Shown one piece after another: positions 11,860 to 23,355 of a DNA stretch of 64,000 nt. Under the pieces are notes generated by a model that saw only the letters and a program-made list of their open reading frames with translations, ran no database searches and was not told the DNA's origin. Every line of letters begins with the position of its first letter. The first letter of the stretch is position 1. The translations under genes and the position numbers were made by a program. Source of the DNA: Xiphydria camelus (Eukaryota > Arthropoda > Insecta > Hymenoptera > Xiphydriidae); contig OY783196.1 of NCBI GenBank assembly GCA_963678675.1, positions 684,501-748,500 of the forward strand, given 5' to 3'.

Positions 11860-12540
11860 GATACGGACGAACGCTTACAGACACACGCTATGATACTTGC
11901 ATATAACTCGGTGCTTCTAGAAGTTCGTTGAACGTTTCTGCAAACGTCATTCGCATCATAGCTGCCGGGATTGCATAGGAATGCATTGACTAGATACGGC
12001 AACGCTTGTAAAGTTATGCAATGGACTTGTAAGATGCACCGAGCAATGCATGCATCGTCTCCCGTCCTTGCTGACGTCCCTGTATCCAATCAATGCAATT
12101 CGCTGCAATTCTCACTTCTATGATACGACGAACGCTTGGAGACACGTGCAACGATGCTTGTACAGAGCTCGGTGCATCTAAAAGTTCGTTAAAACGTTTC
12201 TGCAAACGCTATTTGCGTCGTAGCTGCCGGGATTGCACAGAAATACATCGACTAAATATGATGATGCTTGCAGAGATATGCACCGAGCTGTATGCCAGCA
12301 TCGTTGCGTGTGTCTGCAATCGTTCGTCGTATCGTAAATGTGAGAATTGCAGCGAAATGCATTGATCAGATACAAGGACGTTTGCAGGGACGCGCAACAA
12401 TGCAGGTATCGCTTGATGCATCTAAGAAGCTCGTTGTATATCCCTACAAGCGTCACCGAGTCTAGTCAATGCATTCCTATGCAATCCCCAGCAGCTACGA
12501 TGCAAATGACGTTTGTAGAAACATTCAACGAACTTCTACC
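11860..12540. repeat. Diverged repeat array of about 265 bp with an inverted terminal copy
   Basis: TTCGTTGAACGTTTCTGCAA near 11921 recurs near 12186 as TTCGTTAAAACGTTTCTGCA. GTAGCTGCCGGGATTGCA follows in both. At 12470-12535 the same block appears in reverse orientation (AGCTACGATGCAAATGACGT...ACATTCAACGAACTTCT). The array is therefore two direct units closed by an inverted one. TGCAA/TTGCA motifs are scattered throughout. It has no coding signal. Confidence 0.7.
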
Positions 12541-12883
12541 TGCATTAAGAAATAATCATATTACAATCCTAGATACTGGGAAAGAAAGCCACGAGACGAG
12601 CCACCTTTATTCCATACTCTCTCGCAACCCCTCGTTCCACTACTTTGTGGTATTATGGTACTCGTTTGTGGTATTTTTTGAATTCGTATAGGCTTTTCGT
12701 CGATTTCGTTTAGGCTCTCCGTTGAAATCGTACATGCTCCTTTGTCTACTTCTACTATGCGCCTCTTTTTCTCCTTCGACCCAAAACCTCTTTTGACATA
12801 AGCTGTTACATATGCTAGCAAGTAGTTGCATAAATAGCAGAAGCCTTTTTCTATGCAGAGCAGCTCATTTATGTGTAAGAATA

Positions 12884-13773
12884 ACACAGCTCCACAAAAA
12901 AATCGAAAAAATGCTTCCTCTAACCAGACCAGTATATCTTTATGTTTTTGGGGTCGCTGAATCCGAATCCGGTGTCCGTTTGCCTCCATCACGTCACATT
13001 TTTTTAATCTCAAAAAACCATCAATAGATCATGATTTTCAAAAAGGTAATGGACTTAAACCAAATTCGCGCTATAGGGGGTTTTTGGGTCGCTGATCACG
13101 AATCTTAAATTGGATTTCAAAAATTCAAGATGGCGGATCCAATATGGCGGACGAGATTTTTTAAAATCGACGGATTCATGCCGAATTTGGTATAAGGGGG
13201 TTTTTTGGGTCGCTGATCATGAATCTGAAGTCAGATTTTAAAAATTCAAGATGGCGGATCCAATATGGAGGACGAGATTTTCGAAAATCGACGGATTCAT
13301 GCAAAATTTGGTATAGGGGTTTTTTTTCGATCGCCGATGACGAATATGGTTATATTTACAAAAATTCAAAATTTTCGACAATCTCGTGTGCCATATTAGA
13401 TCCGCCATCTTGAATTTTTTAATGACTTCAGATTCATGATAAGCGACCCAAAAAAAACCCTTATACCAAATTCGGCATGAATCCGTCGATTTTCAAAAAT
13501 ATTGTCCGTCATATTGGATCTGCCATCTGGAATTTTTGAAATCCGATTTGAGATTCGTGATCAGCGACCCAAAAAACCCCTTATAGCGAATTTGGTTTAA
13601 GTCCATTAACTTTTTGAAAATCATGATCTATTGATGGTTTTTTGAGATTAAAAAAAATGTGACGTGATGGAAACAAACGGACACCAGATTCGGATTCAGC
13701 GACCCCAAAAACATAAATATATATTGGTCTGGTCAGAGGAAGCATTTTTTCGATTTTTTTTGTGGAGCTGTGT
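12884..13773. mobile_element. Large palindromic (foldback) element, about 890 bp
   Basis: The left end CACAGCTCCACAAAAAAATC is the reverse complement of the right end (GATTTTTTTTGTGGAGCTGTG). Complementarity runs inward through ACCAGACCAGTATAT, GACGTGATGG/CCATCACGTC and AAACCATCAATAGATCATGA to about 13260 on the left and 13390 on the right. The arms are 375-430 bp with a small centre. Each arm has two tandem units of about 120 bp containing AATTCAAGATGGCGGATCCA. No transposase is encoded, so this is a non-autonomous foldback element or an inverted duplication. Confidence 0.85.
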
Positions 13774-13939
13774 AATTGTAATAGCATCAATTTGTTAATA
13801 TATGTAACAATTTGCAATGTAACAAAGAGATGTTAAATCCCTATATTTAGCGAGAACATAGTTTCCTATTCCCGCTCGGAGATAGAAAACTCGAAATATT
13901 TGCGTGCATACGAGAATCTCTCAAATATGGAACCGAAGG

Positions 13940-14190
13940 CAAGCGCTGTAAAAATTTGCATATTGTTCGAATTTAATTACACGCCAAATACGTCACGTTT
14001 TATCCGATCGAATTAACTCGCTCGACTTCAAACCGGTTATAAGCATTTTACGTTTTCGCCTTACACTTGAAAAATCATGTACAATTTCAGCCGCCAATTA
14101 AGCCTGATCGTATGCTGAATACAGCGCACTTTGTCCGGTTCGATTATCTCGCTCGGTTCCAAAGTTATAAGCGTTTAAAGTTTCCCTCCA
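13940..14190 (-). repeat. Dispersed repeat, inverted copy of 575-800
   Basis: On the minus strand this reads AAACTTTAAACGCTTATAAC, then GAGCGAGATAATCGAACCGG, then GTGCGCTGTATTCAGC. A second diverged unit follows further along (13940-14060). Order and wording match the pair at 575-800. Relative orientation is inverted. Confidence 0.65.
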
Positions 14191-15642
14191 TACGCGGAGC
14201 GCGGTGACCCAGTCCTGACCTAGAGCAACGTACCCCCGATTGCGCCGTACGGCCATAACTTTCACTCCAGTTCCCCCAGACACCGGCTTTGCTCGCATTC
14301 CACAGAAGGCCGGCTACGGTGGAGTGGGTAGATACCGTTGGCAGGCCTCGCGGGGATTTCGGCAATCTGATTGGACACTCTAGCGTATGGGTCGCCAGGA
14401 TTGGCTGAAATCTCTGAATGCTCTTACCAGGCGCCATCCGCGCGGAGTTGAAACCTTCCGTCAGTACGTGCGAGGTCGTCGCCTCGTGAACATGATGCAC
14501 AGGTTGGTTTGTAGCACTCCCGTCCACTCGTAGCTAACGAATTGGCGCGCTCTCGAGAGTAAAACTCTCGCGTCGAAAGAGACACCGAGCGCTTCGTTTT
14601 GTGGGCGAGTTAATTCGAGTTTCTTTTTCTTCCCTTTGCCGTTTCTATTATTTGAACTTCTCATAAATAGGGCCCGTTTAAATGAGCGATTCCCGTGAAC
14701 GCGAGCGTGGTGTATCACTGCGACTGCTCGCACTCACAGAGTCGAATGTGCCTACCATTAGTCGCGTGTAGAATAGATTACTCATTGATCGATGGTAAGT
14801 ATCTCACGAATGGATTATCGAATGCGGCGCGCACCACGCGAACGGTGAGGACAACGCATTTATTTAGGCGGACTATGGAATACGTAGAAGCACGGCACTT
14901 TGATACAGGCCATACCTATAAGGAATGCCCTAGCCGGGTTATCCCTTCAGTTTGTACCTGATTGTCGAACAGTGAGAATGGTCTCATATATTCCTGTACG
15001 TCATTATCCAAATTTTCATCCTTGGATTTCATCCTTCATTATTAAAGACGCGCTGTGACAGGAGCTACAGCGGTCAATCATTTCAACATCGTGGATTAGG
15101 ATAATTGCTTCTTTGAAAATAAGGTGCTACCCTGAAACATTGCAGCAGACAAGGTGAGACAAATTAAAAATGATGAGGAGCTATAAATGGCGTTTCTCGG
15201 CGAACTAGCATCGACCGAGAAAGCGCTCATCGATGGCCATTCAAAGTCAAAAATACGTAGCCATAAAATAAAGGAAAAAGAATCAGAATTCATATCGAGA
15301 AAGAATTACGTTATTCCAAGAAAGAACATTTATTTACTGGAAATGAATTGCAAATTTCCAAATACAGAGGCTACGTATTTTATGAAATTAGAGACGCATA
15401 GTGACAAGATGACAAGAAACAGTAGCATAGAATGGCACTCCGTTCAAAGCGGAGTGTCATTCTCGACATACAAGTTCTCTTCGGCTGACAGCCTCTTTGA
15501 GCCAAAGCTCCCGGAGCTCTTCTGATGTCCTTCATGGCGGACTCGAGGATTCCCTGATTTCACAAACGGATAGAACGGTAATACTTTTCTCACAGAGTTG
15601 AAGCTTTAAAGCGAAATATCACTACTGACTTGCGAACGCATT
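14191..15642. other. Gene-free stretch
   Basis: No gene is recognised. An open frame at 15187-15525 (+, 112 codons, Lys/Ser-rich) starts with ATG and is the most protein-like here. It matches nothing I know and has no supporting splice or neighbour evidence. Confidence 0.4.
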
Positions 15643-15774
15643 AGCCGGTATTCAAAGTCAAATTTTAAGAAATAAGATGATTGTCTTAGGACAGTAGTGC
15701 GACCAATGAAAGATTTCGTAAACTGCCCTGAGATCGCCTTATTTCTTAAGACCGATTAAATACGAAAACCGGCC
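15643..15774. mobile_element. Short inverted-repeat element (132 bp)
   Basis: The left end AGCCGGTATTCAAAGTC with TTTTAAGAAATAAGA pairs imperfectly with the right end (CTTATTTCTTAAGACCG...GAAAACCGGCC). A related motif, GACCGGTATTCACAGTCG, is found within the element at 47273-47670. This is a probable MITE remnant. Confidence 0.55.
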
Positions 15775-17983
15775 AAAAAATCAAAGTTGCAACGAAACTT
15801 TTTCAAGGCAGGAAAACAAGCTTTCTTGAAAAAGTTCTCGAACCAACTCTGCTTCAAATTTTATACGAGTGGCGAGACATTTCAATTTAACGGAACAATC
15901 CTGCGAGTGAAATAGCTCTTCCGTTCTACGCTATAAAAAACGAAGTCGCGAAGCTAAATAAGTGGCTAGCCCAAACGACGACCTCCGATTTAAAAAATCG
16001 CAGTCCGTGCGTCTGTGCACAGTTATACGAATCCCGAGTCCGATTCACTTCACTTCGTCGCTGTTGTGTACTTCATTTTCGCGTACGTCCGGGTCTAGAA
16101 CCACGGGCGTTTGTCGGTCGTTGCTGCTCGTCCTTTTACGGAGCGCGAGCAGCGAAATATCTTATCGACTAAATCCAGATTCGCGGAGAACATCCCCTCG
16201 CTGAAATTCAAAGTGGATATTCCCCTCTGGCCCTACCTACTTAATTACCATTCATTCCAGAAGTTTAGCCTACCTACCTAATATGTATGGTCCTCTGGAA
16301 GCCAAAAAACTTCATGGAAAATCCTCAAATATTCTAGGATGCATCTATGAAGTGCAGCGACGTTGCGCCTGCGAGATGTTAAGCGTTCTCGCAGCTACGT
16401 ATCGAAAGGGTGATACAGGGGCATCCTTGGAAGGGAAAGCAATATACTTTCTCTGTGCAAGACGCTATAGCATTATTCATAGAAAAAAGTAAAGTAATGT
16501 GCAGTAACTTTGAAATTCTTAACTATTGCCTACGACGAAGATAATTAAAGACCAAGTAAACGTTCCATTTTACTCTACGTTCATCTCTTTGCCGAAAGTA
16601 TAGAGCGAACGAATGCATGCATGCTGGTCCGGTTGCAGCTCTTTAGGCGATTCCTAATACTATTTTCTACTTTTTGTTAAATTAAATCAAACAGTCAATT
16701 ATTAAGTATACGCGTGCACTGATTTTATTACTTATTTAATTTTGAATTCTGTTAATGCGAGAGTCTTCGATTAAAGCTCATGAATGTGCGTGCATACATG
16801 TACATGCAAGTAGATGTATATGTTCTTTGATCGATCTTCATTTTTGTCGAAATTAATTCATATAACTTTATTGATCTCTGTACTAGTATTTCAAATATTC
16901 GACAGTATAGTTTCATCCAAATTAAATCGAATCATCAATTATTAATTATACGCGCACTAATTTTATTATTTTTAATTTTGAATTCTGTTAATGCGAGTCT
17001 TTGATCAGGGCTCATGCACGTGCATGGTTATTGATTGATCTTTATTTTTTATACTCGTTTTTAATTACTCAATTTTTATATCGTCGTCGACGATGTTTCA
17101 TGGTAAAACAGAAATCTGTGGAGCGTCGTCGCGTCCTTATCGCTACTGCCCTCTCGCTTGCATTCTCTCACGATAAGCGCGATGAGTTCGTCGCGGGAGA
17201 TCTGGAGGTAACTGTCGCGAGTACTGCTGATCGCGTGTCCGGATATCGAAGTCGCGGGTCATTTCTGCTCGATATAATCGCCGGTACGTTATGACCTCAT
17301 GTGGAATACTGATCGAGAAGCCCGGTAGAGTCTCATTCCAGGTACTGGAACGAGTTAACGTTTTTTTTTTTTTTTCGTTTATTCCTCGAGCTGTCGCAAA
17401 GAAGAACGTCGGTTATGTAAAATACAGTTGGCAGACCGAAAGACGAAGGTAGCTTTCGTCTTTGACGCTATGATAGGGTCGTCGAGTAGGTACCATCAAC
17501 CCTGTCGACGAGAGAATTTAAATCGCGCAATTAGATCGCCCGGATGAAATTCGCTGAAAAGCGTCCCAGTCGGATTCCGATGTTATCCGGTTAATGGAGT
17601 CGTTGATCACTCCGAAGGGAAAAAAGGACGTCGCCGCTCTTTTTTGCGAGTCGTCTGCAGCGTCCTATACGCTTAGCGTCGCGGGGGTCCACGCAGCGTC
17701 ACTTTCTCCCGCGCTTTCGCTCAAATTTGTCGGCCCGCACAGCGTGCATACCGTGGGCAATTCTCGCGGACGAGGATTTATCGCGGTAGACGGAAATAAT
17801 CGTCGAAACGACCGATACTCTACGTCTCTCGACTGCCACCAACGCCCGTCTCTCTTTCCTGGTTGTGAATTTAACGAAACATTCTCGTGTCGCGCGGGAG
17901 AAACGACACGTGGCATCTCTAAAATGAGAATTTCGCATTGGCTGTAAATTCCGGGAGACGCGAAGGTTAGAGCACGAGTCCGG
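15775..17983. other. Gene-free stretch
   Basis: No gene is recognised. Two diverged copies of an AT-rich motif group (TTAATTTTGAATTCTGTTAA with TTATACGCG) lie near 16690-16760 and 16930-16995, an internal duplication of about 240 bp. Composition rises in CG content from about 17.1 kb onward. Confidence 0.4.
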
Positions 17984-18448
17984 TGCACCCCGTGTTTGGT
18001 TTAATGCAGGCCAGTGCAACGGGTTGCATATTGGCTGGCGCATCCCGTCCACCGTGGTTCGCCGTGATTCGGTGGTAATACCGACAGCTGAGATCCGATG
18101 AAAAACGAAAAAGAAACGGTCCGAAGAGATAATTATTCGCCGAGTCAAAAGTGCGTTTCTCTGCAAAAGATTGTGACGTCGTCGAAAATCCAGAGAGAGC
18201 AATGAGTGCGTGGGTGATAGTCTTACTGGTCGATAATGTAGCTGCATTTCCAAATATTGTTTACCAGCTCGAATAAGGCGGAGAATGCAGTGAAAAACGG
18301 GGTTGATAATTTTGCCCAAATTTTTCGAATCTGCGGTAAAAAAAAATTAGTTTCAAACCCGAATTACAGGAAACTCACAGCGAGTGGGATGCACCAGCGT
18401 GATATGCAACCCGTTGCACTGGCGTGTATAGAACTGAACACGGGGTAT
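17984..18448. mobile_element. Foldback element family F2, copy 1
   Basis: The left arm (GTGCACCCCGTGTTTGGTTT, CCAGTGCAACGGGTTGCATA) is mirrored by the right arm near 18360-18448 (TATGCAACCCGTTGCACTGG, AACACGGGGTATACC). The arms are about 100 bp and the interior about 270 bp. The interior includes AATTATTCGCCGAGT and AGTGCGTTTCTCT, which recur alone at 50555-50600. A second full copy lies at 47273-47670. There is no coding capacity. Confidence 0.75.
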
Positions 18449-19619
18449 ACCGACTCCGTCGGCGCGCACGAATTGATATACGCGGCCGTGACTATAAACC
18501 AACTCTATTTTCCGGCCAGTGTTCTCCGTATACACGTACGCACGCTCTCCTCGTACGGAATCCGCGTAGCCGGTCCTTCTTCCCTTCGCGCGCGTCGTAT
18601 CCGTCGCTTTCCATCGCCGCTCCTTTCTTCTCGTCCCTCGCGAGCGTCAGATATATCGCCGCGGCGGCCACTCTCCTCTCGGGAGGATTCTTTCTCCGAC
18701 CCCGTCGCGGACGAAAGCGAACGATAAGCCTCGGCAAATCCTCCCGGTATCTCCGTCGTATCCATTCAAATTTCGTCCCACGATCGCGCAACGTATATAA
18801 GAGGTCCGTCGGATTAAATCGTCGCTCCCGGACGGTTTTCAATTATCCGTACGATTCGAGATGGCTCTCTCGTTCGCTTGGAGAGGGGCCACCCACTCCG
18901 ATGACGTGGGAGCCCTCCACCCTCGAAAAAAAAAAATTGCGCGAATCGAACAACCGACTCTCATCTTTCTCATTACGCCGCTTCGTTATCGTGGAACGAC
19001 CGCTTTTCGTCGAGGAGGTTCATCAGGCTCCTTGGAGGAGAGGAGTCGACTCTATCGATTGCTTTTTTCCTTCGCCCTCCTACTCGCGGCAGCTCCTCTT
19101 TTAACGAGATCCATTTCGGGGAAACGGGCAAAGGTGAAGTGGATTTTTGAGATTTGCTCGGGTCACTTTTTGTTACAAACGTCATATCTTCCCTCGCCCT
19201 CCCCCCTCTCGCCTGTACATAATTGCCTCGCGTCTCTTGAGTTGGGTTTCTTCCAGTTGGAAACGACGTCGTTTCTGCACACCGCCCGTTGCTCTTTGTC
19301 CGATCCACCTTGTCCGCTGCGGTACGCGACGAACCCTCCCTTCTTCTCGATTCGTTTCACCCTCCTCCGACGGATCCACCGTGTCCCTCCGTCTCTGTCG
19401 TCTTATGTACGTAATTCACCACCGCCGCTCATCTCGATGTAATTCGATGGACGCTCTCGTTATCCCGAAGATGTAGGCGGGAGATGAACCTCTCTCACCT
19501 CCTCCGTAGAGACCGTCACGTATACAGTCCCGTCTCATCGCGTACGCGGGGTTTTCGCGCGCGCTGCCGTCGCGTGTGCGACTAATTATTCTCCTTCAGC
19601 TCTTCGTACGCATTCTCCT
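18449..19619. other. CpG-rich stretch without recognised gene
   Basis: Long open frames occur in several phases on both strands (up to 226 codons at 18424-19104). The translations are Arg/Ser/Pro-rich and mutually overlapping, as expected from a CG-rich sequence poor in stop codons. I find no domain and call no gene. Confidence 0.4.
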
Positions 19620-20699
19620 CCTGGCTATTTTAAGTAAATGAGCATTTCTCCACGTCATCTATCAGTAGAAATTCAAACTTTAGTACCGGTCAGTATGCCT
19701 ACAAAAAATACATAAGATAAGAGATTTTAATTTTTAACTGCCTTGAAATGTTTTCAATGAAACTCTCGACCGCCCTATTTGATGTATTTTTTCACACTGA
19801 TTCCGAAAATGGCAGATATATTGACGATATCTCAAGGGAAATATAGGTAAGATATCGGTGATTTAATGTACCAGAAAATACATTTTTTTTCATGGAAAAT
19901 CATCGATATTTCGGTCTTCCTTTGAGATATCCTCGATATATCTATAATTTTCGTAATCAGCGCGAAAAAATACATAAGATAGGATGGTCGAGAGTTCGAT
20001 TCCAGAGATTTCGATTTTTGTCAAAATCTTAAGGCATATACTCAACATTTTTTCAATTTTTCGTGAAAATTGAAATCTCTGAAATCGATCTCTGGACCAC
20101 CCTATCCGATGTATTTTTTCACGCTGATTCCGAAAATCACGGTTATCCGGTCCATATCTCAAAGGAAATATGAGATATCAGCGATTTTATGTTCGAAAAA
20201 ATTATTTTTTCATAAAAGAATCATGGATATCTCTGTGTTCCTTTGAGATTTCCTCAATATATTAATGATTTTCGTAATCAGCGTGAAAAAATACACAAGA
20301 TAGGACGGGCGAGAGTTCGATTCCAGAGATTTCGATTTTTGCCAAAATCTTAAGCGCTGATTCCAAAAATCACGCACTCTTATTGAGGAAATCTTAAAGA
20401 ATCGCCGAGATATCGATGATTTTTCATGAAAAAAAAAATGTTCTCGTACATAAAATCATTAATATTTGATATTTCCATTGAGATATATTCAATATATAGG
20501 GTATATATGTATGTTAATAAGTGCATGATTTTTGGAATCAGCGCTTAAGATTTTAACAAAAATCGAAATCTCTGGAATCAGTAGAAATTCAAACCTTGTC
20601 AGTATGCCTACTATGTATGATAGATGACTTAGAAATGCTCATTTACTTAAAATAGCCAGGAGGTTCAATTCAGGTACCGGTTCAATATAGGCAACTCTC
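19620..20699. mobile_element. Foldback element family F1, copy 1
   Basis: The left terminus CCTGGCTATTTTAAGTAAAT continues to GAGCATTTCT and is an exact inverted match of the right terminus ending at 20659 (AGAAATGCTCATTTAC...GCCAGG). The flank to 20699 (TTCAATTCAGGTACCGG, CAATATAGGCAACTCT) is also shared with copy 2. The interior has repeated blocks with alternating orientation: ATCAGCGTGAAAAAATACA, GAGTTCGATTCCAGAGATT and GATATCGATGATTTT. Similar interior blocks lacking the ends occur at 25325, 44240 and 49160. It has no transposase. Confidence 0.8.
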
Positions 20700-22038
20700 C
20701 CTCTTGTACATATGTATAGTCCACTCGATCGGGGCGTGGAATTGGGGAAAGCGAACAATCGTACGCGAAATTTATATTCTCCGCTGATAGGCGCTTCGCG
20801 ATTAGGTCCGATCGTGCGTACGTATTTATTCGATCCACCCTCGCGGCTCCGCCAAACCGGAGCTTCTATGAATATCGCGCACGCGGCCACCCGACCGAAT
20901 TACCAGAGTATCTTTAAATCGTGCGCGGGGTTTACGAGGTACGATGTTTCCCCTCGAACAACAAACAACCTTCGTTTCCTTTGGCTTCCCGCGCTTTGAA
21001 GACGCGCGCCCCTCGCGTAGCGGTCAAACGCTTTACGACGAACGCGGGGAGGATTGCTCGTCGGGTGACGACGTCTCTTATCGCTTCTCCGCGGCCGGAT
21101 CTCGTACAGAGGCGCGACGCGTCGATCCCGCTTTATTTTCCGCGCCGCAGCCGGGGTTGCGTGGCTTGGAATAATCGGGCAATTTTTTTCTCGCTAACAT
21201 CCGCGAAACCGCCGCTTTCAACCCCCTGAGAAAATTCTCCGTTGTACGTTTCCCGTGATTTGATGCTTTCCATTCGAATCGCGAAGAGCGGCGCGAACGC
21301 CACGCAACCCCCGCGCCGCGATTCACCCCGTCGCAAATTTCACGTAAACGAAACACCCCGATAAGCGGGAGCAGTTCTTTCCGCGCCGATATAAATTTTC
21401 GAGATAACGGCGAGCCCCGCTCCTTCCGCTCGCTCTTTTCGGACGCCCGTCGGTCGGGAGGGACGAGACAGATCTCATTTCTCTCATTCGCGACGCGCGC
21501 GATCCCATCCGACGGTTGAATCGATCAATTCGCTGCCGCGAACGCGTCGCGGCGAATCAGTCGCACGCGCTCTTCCTCCTTGGCAGCTTCCTTTTTTCTC
21601 TCTCGCCTCTCTCTCTCTCTCTCTCTATATATATATTTTGTACGCTCGAAATCGCCGTCTCTTCGATCGAGGCGTGCATCGGAGGCACGACGGGAATGAC
21701 AAAACACCTCCGTCAGCCTTTTTCATAAATATTCGTCGAGGCGCTATAATGATCGATCGTCGCGCGCGAATTTCGGGCGTTTGGTTGCCGAATTCATTTT
21801 TCAACCGGAAATTCGCACTCGGAATTGAATATTTCCTTCGAATTCCATCCGCTCTCGCCGAGAACGTCAATTTTCGACCGCGGCTATCAGGAATCAGGGT
21901 GACGGCGGACCCGAGGCACCGGCTGAATTAAGGGGTGGGGGTAGGCGCGCGTCCACGCCGCGACGCGTGCTCCCCTCGTCGCGCGCCGTGTTCCGCTCAT
22001 TCAGACTTCAGTGGCTCTCTCGGTCTCGTCGGAGCGGC

Positions 22039-22071
<33 letters not shown>

Positions 22072-22082
22072 AGGGAGGGAGG
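22039..22082 (+). repeat. GA/GGGA microsatellite
   Basis: About 13 GA units are followed by four GGGA units. GA tracts near insect promoters can bind GAGA-type factors, which is general knowledge. No direct evidence for function is seen here. Confidence 0.9.
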
Positions 22083-23347
22083 ACCACGCGGCGCCCGGCA
22101 CTCGCTTCCATTCGGACTTTCTTCGCTCCCCGATCCGCCCGCCGGCCCAGTACTCGTTCGTACGCCGGATCGCGTCGAGATCGAAATCGCACCGGTGCGA
22201 TCGCAACTCGTCTTTCCGTCTCCGAGTCGCCCGCGCGAATATTAATCCTTCCGGTAACAAGGATCGGGTCGCCGACCCCACGTGCGAGATTCTTCGCGCG
22301 GAAAGGTGCCCGTTGCGCGGTTCGACTTGGTGGTTTCGCGCGGGATCGACGCGACGGCCCGTCGTCGGGTGGTGTGCACTTAACGGAGAGCGGCGGGAGT
22401 TTGCTGCTGCTTGCGGAGGAAGAGGAAGAGGGTAACTGGAATTCCGGATCATTATTCGTGAGGACATTTTCAGGGAAATCCGCGCGGAAAGTAGTCTGCT
22501 TGTTTATCATCGTTAACTCGGGGATCGTTACGAGATGCGCTAATTTTTTTTATCGCCGTATAAAAAGTTACAAAATTATCGCACGATTTCACTTAGACGT
22601 CGTGTTCGACGAATCGAACTCCACGAATGTATAATAAATGGATATTCGTTCGCGTTTTACCGTATAGAATTCCACGGTGCAGCGCATATCCGTGCATTTT
22701 ATTACGGGAAACCGAATGTAATCGACTTTGCGCAAATTTCAGATCGAGCGATCAGGATTACCTGCCAAGTTTAACGCGTAATTAGCTGCGAAGGATCGTC
22801 GTCATTTATTTCCGTGAAACGCGATTGCGATTGATCACCGTTCGAATCGCAATCGCGCCGCTCCTCTCTCCGCGCCTGTAACGCACCTTGGGAAAACGAC
22901 GCGACGTCGGAAAGACGCCCGCACGGCAAACGCCGGACCGACGATAAATCGCTCGGGTCGCGAACCTTCTCGGCTCTTCGCCAGATTAAGCGCGCGATCC
23001 GCGCGACGGCAGGTCGGTTCCATCGTCCCGCGCGTGATTTAATACCGCGTCCCAAGCGCGAAAGCAACTTCGGGGGTGCGCCCGTAGTTCTCGGCGCGAT
23101 TGCAACCGGGAAAACGACTGCCGGACGTCCGGTCGAATCGGAGTCGCTCGTCTTCGGTGCGAAAACTCGACTCTCCCTCGCGGAGGGCATAACTTCAACC
23201 GCGTCCGATTTATCACGCGGTTGAGAAGATGCGCGACGTAAAGGCGAGCCGTGGACTCTGCCGCGCGGCGGTGTACGCCCGTGCCGTTATCACTTCGGCG
23301 CGTCGTCCCGTCGCAACGTATCGCTCTGTAGCTGTGAGAGTCCGGGT

Positions 23348-23355
23348 TATAAAAG
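23348..23355 (+). promoter_or_regulatory. Candidate TATA box
   Basis: TATAAAAG is preceded by CCGGGT and followed about 30 bp later by a mixed sequence (near 23378) where a start could lie. No clear arthropod initiator (TCAGT type) follows and no gene is identified downstream for 15 kb. This is only a candidate. Confidence 0.25.

Noticed and set aside
15187..15525. 112-codon plus-strand frame as a small gene
   Set aside because: No family match, no neighbouring exons and no evidence of constraint that I can read. Not supported.
18424..19104. 226-codon open frame as a gene
   Set aside because: It lies in stop-poor CG-rich DNA, overlaps equally long frames on both strands and has no domain or family resemblance.
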